Made by a program: the position numbers and the translations under genes. DNA of 64,000 nucleotides from Oscillospiraceae bacterium (GTDB taxonomy: Bacteria > Bacillota > Clostridia > Oscillospirales > Ruminococcaceae), in the NCBI GenBank assembly GCA_017415165.1, contig JAFQIY010000016.1, forward strand, positions 1-64,000. The letters are read 5' to 3'. Shown here piece by piece: positions 1 to 7,817 of this stretch (position 1 is the stretch's first letter; every line of letters begins with the position of its first letter). The notes below the pieces were generated by a model. The model ran no database searches. It was not told where the DNA came from and saw only the letters and a list, made by a program, of their open reading frames with translations.

Positions 1-606
1 ATAAATACCGTTCCCGATATGCCAGACCACGTTTTTTCAAAGCGATTTGAAAAGAAAATGAAGCAGCTTATACAACAAAGTAAAACTGCTTCAAAATCTA
101 AAATTACAGTAAAAAGAATGTTTATATGTATTACAGCAGCGGTATTGGCTGCTACGATTATGGCATTATCCGTAGGTGCTGTTCGTGATTTCTTCAAAAA
201 CTTTTTTATGCAGATTTTTGATACGCACACAACTGTTCAATCAAATGATATTGAAAATACACCTGGACGTATTATAAATAAATATTCTATCAACGTATCA
301 AATGACTTTGAATTAATTAATACGTTCGAGAGCGAAATATTTAATAAATATGAATATTACGATTCAAATAATCACTATATATTTTTTACTCAAACAGTGA
401 AAACTGTATACAATGTTAATTTTGATAATGAAAATGGCGAGTTAAATTATATTAGTATTGGAAATTCAGATGGTTATATTGTTGATTTAGGTAATAATGA
501 ATATCTTATAACATGGGATGATGGAGAATATGTCTTTGACATCATAGGTAATATTGGTCAAAAGCAACTAATTGAGTTAGCCGAATCTGTGCATAAAGCA
601 GAATAA
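1..606 (+). CDS. Anti-sigma-factor-like membrane protein (DUF4367 type), 5' end outside window
   Basis: The reading frame is open to the first base, so the gene very probably starts upstream; the ATG at 19 has no ribosome-binding site. The visible part has a basic cytoplasmic stretch, one transmembrane segment (about residues 33-53 counted from the ATG at 19, ending SVGAVRDFF) and an extracellular domain rich in Asn, Asp and Tyr. This layout (short cytoplasmic N-terminus, single helix, C-terminal DUF4367-like sensor) is typical of anti-sigma factors encoded after an ECF-type sigma factor, but the sigma partner is not in the window. Secreted protein genes follow on the same strand. The family call is inferred from layout and weak resemblance. 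Confidence 0.55.
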   Translation: MNTVPDMPDHVFSKRFEKKMKQLIQQSKTASKSKITVKRMFICITAAVLAATIMALSVGAVRDFFKNFFMQIFDTHTTVQSNDIENTPGRIINKYSINVSNDFELINTFESEIFNKYEYYDSNNHYIFFTQTVKTVYNVNFDNENGELNYISIGNSDGYIVDLGNNEYLITWDDGEYVFDIIGNIGQKQLIELAESVHKAE

Positions 607-634
607 TGAAAATTTATATATAATTTTGTCCCCT

Positions 635-702
635 AAAACCTCCTATACGGATTATTTAGATAGATGGTTATATTACCATTAAATAATCTGGAAGGAGGTT
701 TT
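635..702 (+). promoter_or_regulatory. Long inverted repeat sequestering the ribosome-binding site of the next gene
   Basis: Three nested complementary blocks form one long hairpin: 635-643 (AAAACCTCC) pairs with 694-702 (GGAGGTTTT), 650-658 (GATTATTTA) with 680-688, and 664-668 with 675-679. The outer strand covers the GGAGG used by the ATG at 706. It could be an RNA thermometer, a protein-bound translational switch, or a processed intercistronic element. Confidence 0.7.
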
Positions 703-705
703 CTT

Positions 706-1107
706 ATGAAGAAGCGTTTGTATGTTTGTCTTATAATGCTTACAGTTGTTTCATTTCTGTTTACAATGACGGTATCTGCTGTCGAACCAAGATATTCCTA
801 TACTAACTATGCTTCAAGCTCGTTGTCTATATCAGATAATGAAGCTACTTGTATAAGTTCAGTTTCAGCAAAAAGCACAGCAACTAAAATAACTGCTACA
901 CAATACCTTGAAAAGAAAAACGGTACTACTTGGTCAACAGTAAGCGGTGGAACATGGAGTGATTCTGCAAACGGAATTTCTCTTAATATGTTTAACAGCA
1001 AAAGCAATCTAAGCAGCGGAACTTATCGATTAAGAACTGTAATTAAAGTTTACAGCGGAACAAATTATGAAAGCTTTGAAAAGATAAGTTCTGAAGTAAC
1101 AAATTGA
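706..1107 (+). CDS. Small secreted protein of unknown function
   Basis: The start at 706 is chosen because GGAAGGAGG lies 7 bases upstream; the in-frame ATG at 664 has no such site and lies inside a hairpin. Residues 1-24 form a signal peptide (KKR, hydrophobic core, cleavage near VSA-VEP). The mature part of about 110 residues is Ser/Thr rich with a beta-sandwich look (ATQYLEKKNGTTW, then alternating hydrophobic residues) and has no cysteine pairs or catalytic motifs that I can name. It resembles short secreted proteins often placed behind sigma/anti-sigma pairs in Clostridia; that link is inference. Base composition matches its AT-rich neighbours. Confidence 0.7.
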   Translation: MKKRLYVCLIMLTVVSFLFTMTVSAVEPRYSYTNYASSSLSISDNEATCISSVSAKSTATKITATQYLEKKNGTTWSTVSGGTWSDSANGISLNMFNSKSNLSSGTYRLRTVIKVYSGTNYESFEKISSEVTN

Positions 1108-1126
1108 ATTTGAAAGGATGGATTGT

Positions 1127-2590
1127 ATGAAATTCAAAAAGATTTTTAGTGCTGTAGTAAGTGCCGCACTGAGTTTGTCGCTTTTGGCAAGTAATGTTAC
1201 AGCATTGGAAGCAAATGCAGAACTCAATCTTGTGAGTGAGTCAGTAACACAGACAATTGATTTGTCACAGTTTACAGGTGATATGTCTTATGTAACTCCG
1301 AATAATGTAGTAGAGGTATCTTTTGATAATAACAATGAAAGCAACATTGTTGATACCGATCTGATAATTTCAGACAACACAAATAGTGCAACTACATTAG
1401 GTATCAGTCCACGAGCAACAGCTAATCCGTTATCAGTGCTTGGTGTCACCAATATATGGGTAGGAAATTCAGGGTACGACTCTGATGGTAGTACTGGATG
1501 GACCGAAGTGTATAGTTCAACTTCACCTCAGACAAGCTTATCTAGCACGGTTAACACAACAGGATTTACACATATCCGTTTCCGAGTGTATCAGTGGGGA
1601 TATACTACATCTGCATACAATCGTTTAGACAGTGCTTCGCCAACAGGTTCATTTAATATGGCAAGTTTAAATTCTTCCGGAAATATAGCTAGTTCAGGCG
1701 AAACTGTTTATGGATTTATAGATGATTATATATTTGCAATTCCTACAGAAAAAACTTCAAGTGTAGCTAAATTTATAGGTTATTACGATCAAGTATCACC
1801 AATGGTAACCAAGGAAGCAAAAGTAAATATTACATGGACTTCCATAACTGCTCCTACTACACCTACTATTGCATACAACGTTCATTCTGATTATGCATAT
1901 GTATCAGGTGTGGATAACACAATGGAGTATAGAGCAAAATTTGATAATGGTGACGGAACATATTCATATTCAGATTGGACTGAGTTTACAGGAACTGCAC
2001 TTTATTTCCCAATTTATGATTATGATTATACTCTGCAGATAAGATACCAAACATCAACTAATGGTAATCCTCCACCAAATTGTGAACTTATAGTACAGAC
2101 ACGTTCAGCAGGACCAAGTTCATATGTTGAATATGACAGCATAAGCGAGATATTAGCAATTTACACAAGTGAAAAGCAAATTGAGGTTGCACTTGGTGAT
2201 GGAGCATCATACGTTGCAATTTCTCCTGCATATTATTTGGTAGATACATTTATTGATGCAATCCCAGAAGGCGGATTTAATCGTATTTATATTCGTTATG
2301 CAGCAACTGCAACAGAACCTGCAAGTAACGCATTAGTGCTTACACTTTACGGAAGAAATCCGAACACCCCTGATGCTGTTTATTATGAAAACGGAGCATT
2401 GTACAATCTTACTTCTGACATGGTATTCAGATTTAACGGTGGAGCTTGGTACAGTACAGAATATTCTGCTGTAAATGTAACTTCCTTTATGAGTTCAACT
2501 GAAACTACATTGTTGGAAATCCGTTATATGCCTACTGATTCAGCTTCTTGTTCGGCAATTCGTGAAATAACACTTTCGATTTTGGCATAA
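1127..2590 (+). CDS. Secreted protein of unknown function, about 487 aa
   Basis: GAAAGG precedes the ATG at 1127; the in-frame ATG at 1118 abuts that site and is unlikely. The N-terminus is a signal peptide (MKFKKIF, Ala/Leu core, cleavage around ANA-E). The rest is rich in Ser, Thr, Tyr and Asn without long hydrophobic stretches, suggesting an extracellular all-beta protein. Around residues 250-330 there are bacterial Ig/fibronectin-like features (TAPTTPTIAYNVHSDYAYVSG, then YSYSDWTEF). No sortase LPxTG motif or SLH repeats are visible at the C-terminus, so it is probably released or held by partners. It follows the 706-1107 gene by 19 bases and is probably co-transcribed with it. Confidence 0.7.
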   Translation: MKFKKIFSAVVSAALSLSLLASNVTALEANAELNLVSESVTQTIDLSQFTGDMSYVTPNNVVEVSFDNNNESNIVDTDLIISDNTNSATTLGISPRATANPLSVLGVTNIWVGNSGYDSDGSTGWTEVYSSTSPQTSLSSTVNTTGFTHIRFRVYQWGYTTSAYNRLDSASPTGSFNMASLNSSGNIASSGETVYGFIDDYIFAIPTEKTSSVAKFIGYYDQVSPMVTKEAKVNITWTSITAPTTPTIAYNVHSDYAYVSGVDNTMEYRAKFDNGDGTYSYSDWTEFTGTALYFPIYDYDYTLQIRYQTSTNGNPPPNCELIVQTRSAGPSSYVEYDSISEILAIYTSEKQIEVALGDGASYVAISPAYYLVDTFIDAIPEGGFNRIYIRYAATATEPASNALVLTLYGRNPNTPDAVYYENGALYNLTSDMVFRFNGGAWYSTEYSAVNVTSFMSSTETTLLEIRYMPTDSASCSAIREITLSILA

Positions 2591-2605
2591 TTTTACGGAG
2601 GTAAT

Positions 2606-3514
2606 ATGTTTACAAAAATCAATAACTGTATTTCTCAAGGTTACAGCGGTTCACTCGACAGCAATGGAAACATTATCGGTTATCGCAATAACTTCCGTAA
2701 GATTGAAGAAACCGCCTTTGATAACAAAAGCTTCAAGGATACGCTGAGCCTTTCGACAAATGCACAGAATATCGGTGTTGCCGACCTTTCAAAGCGTACA
2801 GTTGGCGAGGAGGAGTATTACAAAACAGGCGACACTACGCAGGATATGTATATCCGAATGGGAATGGACTACAAGGCAAGCTGTTTTGATTTCCGCAACG
2901 CAGGTCATTTTGCAAGTCTTACTGCCGAACAGGAGGCAAGCGGCTTTGAGGGAATGAGCAATTCAGACAAGTACAAGGCAATTTACGAAAAATATCAGTA
3001 TTGCTACGGTGAAAGCTTCCTTGATGCGGCGGCGATTGATTACGTTTCTCCCCCGCTTCCTTATGATAAGTGTATATCGGTGATACGTCAATTCAACGAT
3101 GAAGTAAACGAAGCCTGCGGAGGTGCGGCAGAAGCCCAAAAGGCACGCAGAGAAGCACTTTACGGCGATATGAGCGATGTTGAAATCCGTGCGGAAATTA
3201 TGGACAGCTATTCCGAAAACGGGAAAATCACTCAGCGTAATCTGTTCAAGGCGGCAAACGAAATGAGCCTTTGCGGAGTGGACGGAGGTCTGCGTGCAAT
3301 GCTTAATCCTATTGGAAATCCGTTTGCTTACAGGGATTATGGCATTATGAACGACCCGACAATCGCTCGTGAAAATCAGCTTGATATGAGCGTTACAGCT
3401 GATTATATTGAAAAGCTGGAAAAGGTGTATGAAAACAGATTGCTTTCGGGCGGATATGCAAATCCTGATATTGTGGAAGTGTTGGGGCAGATTATGGTAA
3501 CTTTCTGTACATAG
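2606..3514 (+). CDS. Conserved hypothetical protein, about 302 aa
   Basis: A clear GGAGG lies 6 bases before the ATG, 15 bases after the previous stop, so it may be translated from the same message. There is no signal peptide or transmembrane segment. The protein is polar, mostly helical in character, with patches such as EEEYYKTGDTTQDMYIRMG, SNSDKYKAIYEKYQYCYGES and FNDEVNEACGG, and none matches a family I can name. Its GC content is visibly higher than that of the flanking secreted-protein genes, so it may have a different origin. A hairpin follows at 3577-3599. Confidence 0.65.
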   Translation: MFTKINNCISQGYSGSLDSNGNIIGYRNNFRKIEETAFDNKSFKDTLSLSTNAQNIGVADLSKRTVGEEEYYKTGDTTQDMYIRMGMDYKASCFDFRNAGHFASLTAEQEASGFEGMSNSDKYKAIYEKYQYCYGESFLDAAAIDYVSPPLPYDKCISVIRQFNDEVNEACGGAAEAQKARREALYGDMSDVEIRAEIMDSYSENGKITQRNLFKAANEMSLCGVDGGLRAMLNPIGNPFAYRDYGIMNDPTIARENQLDMSVTADYIEKLEKVYENRLLSGGYANPDIVEVLGQIMVTFCT

Positions 3515-3576
3515 TTTATGAAAGTGCAATGTACTATAATATTTAACATCATATGATATGACAATTTTAGTAGGTG

Positions 3577-3599
3577 GGCACAGACAATCTCTGTGCCCA
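3577..3599. terminator. GC-rich hairpin after the hypothetical gene
   Basis: GGGCACAGA and TCTGTGCCC form a 9-bp stem around a 5-base loop. The U-run is poor on either strand, so it may be a weak or factor-assisted terminator. Confidence 0.5.
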
Positions 3600-3656
3600 T
3601 ATTGCAAATTCAAAAAAGCTGAGTGTTTAATTGATTATGGAAAGGAATATGTATTT

Positions 3657-4361
3657 ATGAAACGTAAAATTCAAAAATTTGTAAGCATACTATTGAGTGT
3701 AATAATGTGTTGTTCTGTTTTCTCCTTTAATGTTTCATCAGAGGAATGTTCAGATACAATAGAGATTTACATACAAAAGCTGGAGCGCTTTAATGAAAAA
3801 TATAAAACAAGTTTCGAGTTGGATATTTATAACAAAAGCGTTTCGGACCTAGATGAAATAATAGTTTTTTATTCACAAATGACAGATGATGAATTTGAAG
3901 AATATTTTCTTGATTTAAAACAGCAATATGAAATCTGGTTGGATGCCAATAAAAGTATAGAAATGGTCACAGATAATAATGAAAACTATATGTTATATAC
4001 CATTAAAAGTAATAATAGTTCAAGAAGTTCGCCAACTGTAACTGAAACTCAGCGTTTATACTATAATGCATCTACAAATTCAAATAGTCTAAATATAATA
4101 TCATCTGTAAATTATTCAGGTGGATGGGGTGCATATGTGAGTGTTGATAGATTTAGTTCAACAACATACCAATACCCAGCTTATATAGCAAATGCATGTG
4201 ATGCAACAATAAAATCTTATTCAGGTTATTGTACAGCAGAATGTACTTTTTCATGTAGGGTGTATATAAATGAAACTGCTTATGTAACTAATTCTGATTG
4301 TGATATAATTTGTACATTTACTGCAGGTGGAGGTGATATATATGCATTTACATCGGTATAA
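3657..4361 (+). CDS. Secreted protein of unknown function, about 234 aa
   Basis: The start at 3657 follows GGAAAGGAA with good spacing; a frame extending up to 3558 has no ribosome-binding site. Residues 1-30 are a signal peptide (MKRKIQKF, then a Val/Ile/Leu core, then NVSSEEC). The middle is acidic and helical (DDEFEEYFLDLKQQYE); the C-terminal third is Ser/Tyr/Thr rich with several Cys (CDATIKSYSGYCTAECTFSC), which could form disulfides or bind metal. No known domain is recognised. The next gene begins inside its last codons, implying co-translation. Confidence 0.65.
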   Translation: MKRKIQKFVSILLSVIMCCSVFSFNVSSEECSDTIEIYIQKLERFNEKYKTSFELDIYNKSVSDLDEIIVFYSQMTDDEFEEYFLDLKQQYEIWLDANKSIEMVTDNNENYMLYTIKSNNSSRSSPTVTETQRLYYNASTNSNSLNIISSVNYSGGWGAYVSVDRFSSTTYQYPAYIANACDATIKSYSGYCTAECTFSCRVYINETAYVTNSDCDIICTFTAGGGDIYAFTSV

Positions 4362-4641
4362 AAAGATATTAAATATTCTCATATTATTGTCATTGTATGC
4401 TATATTAATCCTCTGTGCAAATTCTGAATGTTATAACAATGTCAATCTTCAAATATCAAACAACAAGAATTATATATCAAAGTCGTCAAAAGAAAACATA
4501 AGTGAAGATATATTTTTGCATAGTATGCCGTTTGTTATAAAAAAAGATGGCGTGGTTATTGATGGGGGTGTTGTTAATCAAAATAAAGATAGTGAAGACA
4601 CTAAAGAAAAGGATATAATTCTTTCTCCTATGTATGACTAA
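4342..4641 (+). CDS. Small exported or membrane-anchored protein
   Basis: Start at 4342, with GGTGGAGGTGAT upstream inside the previous gene (20-base overlap). About 99 residues: a hydrophobic segment near residues 10-27 (ILNILILLSLYAILILCA) followed by a polar Asn/Ser/Lys-rich tail. The LCANSEC stretch could act as a poorly matching lipobox, so this may be a lipoprotein or single-pass protein. The overlap with the preceding secreted gene suggests they work together. No family recognised. Confidence 0.55.
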   Translation: MHLHRYKKILNILILLSLYAILILCANSECYNNVNLQISNNKNYISKSSKENISEDIFLHSMPFVIKKDGVVIDGGVVNQNKDSEDTKEKDIILSPMYD

Positions 4642-4737
4642 AATAATGATGATTGCCTCCTTAGGCAAAGTTTAGCATGATAAAATCACAAAACCTACAA
4701 TACAAACCAATTTAAATCGTGTAATATGGAATTAGAG

Positions 4738-4833
4738 TTATCTGTATTGCATTTTAATTATCTTCGCCAACTTACTCAAATCCTCACAAGCATCAAAGCA
4801 CATCTGTATATAGCGGTAGTCAGATGTTAGCAT
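4738..4833 (-). pseudogene. C-terminal remnant of a DUF6076 protein
   Basis: Read on the minus strand these 31 codons plus stop give YRYIQMCFDACEDLSKLAKI, matching the C-terminus of the full DUF6076 gene at 14311-15375 (RYTQMCFDACEDLRELARK). A 32-base stretch differs by one base, so this is homology and not chance. Nothing of the rest of the gene is visible upstream. It looks like the leftover end of a second mobile-element copy. Confidence 0.75.
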
Positions 4834-5429
4834 AGTTTAATTTATAGGATAATATATAATCTATTTCCAAAATTAAACAGATTATTTAATCTGTTTAACG
4901 GATAGATACGGTGTATTGTATTGATTTACTAAAAAATATAGGTGCTTTACTTGTAGAATAATGAGGAAATTTATCGTTATTGATATAATAATGAATAATT
5001 GTATCTGCACATAAGAGTAATTTCGTTCTGATTTTTATACACTTTATCGAATATATGTTGAGATTTGTCGGATAAACAGGTATCGTTAATTAAATTATAT
5101 GAATATACGTTACGTTGATTTTTAAAAATTGGTCTTGTTTTGAAAATGTTTTTCGACAAGAATGTCGTTATGTTTTACTATCATAACATAAAGATAAATT
5201 TGAGTAATTGTATTTATATTATGACTAATAAGTTTCAAATATTACTAATCTACGTGTTTATATAGAAATAATCACTTATATATGCATTCAAAATAGATTG
5301 ATGTCAAGATGAAAGTCTTTAAAAACTTATTTAGGTTATAGATTTACAATAATTAATTATAACATAATAATTAATATATTTGTCAATTTGCAATGAAATT
5401 TAATAACAAATTATAATGAGGTGAATAAT
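4834..5429. other. AT-rich non-coding stretch
   Basis: About 600 bases of very AT-rich DNA with stops in all frames and no convincing gene. It separates mobile-element debris from the defence-like genes and probably contains their promoter, but no single promoter stands out among many TATAAT-like strings. No repeat or RNA gene was recognised. Confidence 0.5.
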
Positions 5430-5732
5430 ATGAGCTTACCAACATATGATTGGAAAAATACGAAAGGGACTAGTAATCGTTTTTGCAAATGTGGATCATG
5501 GAAAAACCATTGGCTTAAATTTTCAGGCAAATCATGGCCCGAAAAATGCTCAGTTTTACATTGTTGCAATATAGCAACTTTAGGAGCACATATCATAAAC
5601 AACGATGATAATGTATCTGGTGAATATATTGCACCGTTCTGCGATTCGTGTAACAAATTAGATGATAAATTCGATTTAAAAAGCAATACAATAGTCGTTT
5701 CTGCTAATATTAAGGAAACATGTGAAAAATAG
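5430..5732 (+). CDS. Small Cys-rich zinc-ribbon/HNH-like protein
   Basis: Start at 5430 with GAGGTG 7 bases upstream (a GTG at 5421 is part of that site). About 100 residues with CKCGSWKNHW, CSVLHCCNIATLGAHI and YIAPFCDSCN, spaced like the compact treble-clef fold of HNH-type proteins: a Cys pair, a GAHI turn, then a CxxC/HN-like end. The usual catalytic HH pair is not evident, so nuclease activity is uncertain and zinc binding more likely. Similar small proteins are widespread next to ATPases of unknown function. It is 65 bases upstream of the P-loop ATPase on the same strand and probably forms an operon with it. Confidence 0.6.
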   Translation: MSLPTYDWKNTKGTSNRFCKCGSWKNHWLKFSGKSWPEKCSVLHCCNIATLGAHIINNDDNVSGEYIAPFCDSCNKLDDKFDLKSNTIVVSANIKETCEK

Positions 5733-5797
5733 TTATATTTGATATAAAAAAACAATTGGATATTTAAAAATTATGTGTTTATACGGAGGACATTCAT

Positions 5798-7492
5798 ATG
5801 GATATATGTAATATGAGAAGTATAATTGATAGAAATAATTGTATTCAAATGAAAAATGTGGATGCATATAGGGATACAGAACGTTATTATTTAGGGAAAA
5901 CTGATGCTGCAAAAGAATGGAACGATGACAAGGGAATAGCTAAAAATTTATTTCTTCATACTAAAACATATAGCGATTTTTTGGAAGAAGACTCATTAAT
6001 ATTGTTGGGTCGTACTGGAACAGGGAAAACTGCCATTTTACGTTGTATAGAGGAAGAAGTAAAAAATAAGATAATTACCAATATATCATATGTTGTGCGA
6101 ATACATGTTGATGATATTACAACAATTATTTCTGAATATGAATTGATTGATAATACTGAAATAACCAAAATAGCTATTAAAAAATGTACAGAATGGATTA
6201 TCAATATTTACATTATGAAAGAATTAATCCAAAACATTAATTGTAGTAATGAATTGCAAACTGTAAATAGATTTCTTACTAACATAGGTATTAATAGAAG
6301 AAGTCATAATATCGTAAAAAAAATGAAAAATATTATAAAAATTATGTCTAATGCTCCAGGAAAAGTAGGCGAAGTAGCATCGTTAGTAAAGAAGATTAGT
6401 GAATCTATTGACGAATTACATTCAGAAGAATATTGTGATGCTGTTGAGGAGTTACATAATTTTTTATCTAATAATAATGTTTTAGTCTTAATAGATAGTG
6501 CAAATGAATATAACTTAAATTGTAATGAGACAGTTATTATTGTAAAAGCTTTAATAAGTAACTGTTTTAATTTTTATGATAATTTTAGCAAATGGCATAT
6601 TTATTTGAAGCTTGCTCTCCCTTCTGAGTTATATACACATATTTTGCAAACATTGCCTGGAAAACAGCGTGGAAATACAGTAGTCATTCAGTGGAAATAT
6701 GATAATCTTGTTACATTTATTGCAAAAAGAATATTTTTTTATATGCAAAAATCTCAGTATAATTATTTGTTTTCTTTTTTATCCGAATTTGATTTAAAAC
6801 AATTAGATAATAGGGCTACTGCAGAAGAATTGATATTCAAATTTATGCCTCAAATGTGTCCTACTAGCCTTAACTATGATTTTAAAACAATTGCATATTG
6901 TATACGACATACTTTAAAAAAGCCGAGAGAATTATTATATATCTTTAATGCATTAATTGACAAAATAATACAAAATAATAACATCAATTATTTTTTAGAA
7001 AATGCAATAGAAATAAAGAATGTTATTCATTCTACACAAGAATTGATGATCGGTTCGGCATTGAGTATGTATAATGAATCTTTTCCACAAATTGAGGAAG
7101 CTTGTTCTAGAGTGCTATCAAATAATTATTATTTATTTAGGGGCAGTGAGATTTCCACACGATTAAAAGAAGCAGCTGCACATACACATTTAAATTCAGA
7201 AGATGTTAAAAAAATTTTGTTAGAAAGTGGTCTTATTGGCATTGTAAGTGAACATAATGAAATAAAACCACACAATACTTATCTTGGTAATGAAAAAAGC
7301 ATACATGTAATTACTGCGAGATTTGAATATCAAATAAAAGGTTTTTTAACTTTTAGTAACAATGAATATTATGTTATACATCCAATGTGCTATGAACATT
7401 TTACTTGTTATGTTGATAAAAACACATTAATATATATGGATAGAGCTTCAGATGAACACGATATTATTCATACCATTCTAAAGGAAGTTTAA
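5798..7492 (+). CDS. P-loop ATPase resembling the Sll1717 family
   Basis: 564 residues; ATACGGAGG precedes the ATG. Around residues 25-70 it has YYLGKTDAAKEW followed by the Walker A GRTGTGKT, with a Walker B-like NVLVLIDSANEY near residue 230. The DAA-then-P-loop order resembles the Sll1717-type P-loop ATPases, which often occur in defence islands. The C-terminal half is helical with a possible winged-helix region (HLNSEDVKKILLESGLIGIV). No nuclease or protease domain is visible in it, so if this is a defence system the effector could be the small Cys-rich protein upstream. A strong terminator follows at 7620-7668. The function is inferred from context. Confidence 0.65.
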   Translation: MDICNMRSIIDRNNCIQMKNVDAYRDTERYYLGKTDAAKEWNDDKGIAKNLFLHTKTYSDFLEEDSLILLGRTGTGKTAILRCIEEEVKNKIITNISYVVRIHVDDITTIISEYELIDNTEITKIAIKKCTEWIINIYIMKELIQNINCSNELQTVNRFLTNIGINRRSHNIVKKMKNIIKIMSNAPGKVGEVASLVKKISESIDELHSEEYCDAVEELHNFLSNNNVLVLIDSANEYNLNCNETVIIVKALISNCFNFYDNFSKWHIYLKLALPSELYTHILQTLPGKQRGNTVVIQWKYDNLVTFIAKRIFFYMQKSQYNYLFSFLSEFDLKQLDNRATAEELIFKFMPQMCPTSLNYDFKTIAYCIRHTLKKPRELLYIFNALIDKIIQNNNINYFLENAIEIKNVIHSTQELMIGSALSMYNESFPQIEEACSRVLSNNYYLFRGSEISTRLKEAAAHTHLNSEDVKKILLESGLIGIVSEHNEIKPHNTYLGNEKSIHVITARFEYQIKGFLTFSNNEYYVIHPMCYEHFTCYVDKNTLIYMDRASDEHDIIHTILKEV

Positions 7493-7619
7493 TAAAAATA
7501 TTGAATAATTGAAAAAATGTTTGGTTTATAGTACTATATTTATAAATTAACAAAATACAAGATTAAATTAATATTTTCACATCTATGCATTTGGCATTAA
7601 ATAAACGACTAAAAAATAT

Positions 7620-7668
7620 AAATACATCGTTTTCAAAAGAACAATATACTTTTGAAAACGGTGTATTT
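7620..7668. terminator. Strong hairpin terminator
   Basis: A near-perfect 20-bp inverted repeat (AAATACATCGTTTTCAAAAG with its complement at 7649-7668, one G:U) has A-rich and T-rich flanks and could end transcription from both sides. It separates the ATPase operon from the OLD/UvrD pair. Confidence 0.75.
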
Positions 7669-7817
7669 ATATTATAATTGCTTAAGTAATAATTTATAAT
7701 AAAAATTACGACTCTCTTCAAATTAGTATATATTTGAGATTAAAATTATGTAAAAAAGACTCAGAAGATGAACAAAAGACAAGAAGGACACTGATAATAT
7801 AATACGGAGGAATAAAA

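Noticed and set aside
664-1107. ATG at 664 as the start of the first secreted protein
   Set aside because: It lies inside the hairpin without a ribosome-binding site; ATG 706 has GGAAGGAGG and begins a proper signal peptide.
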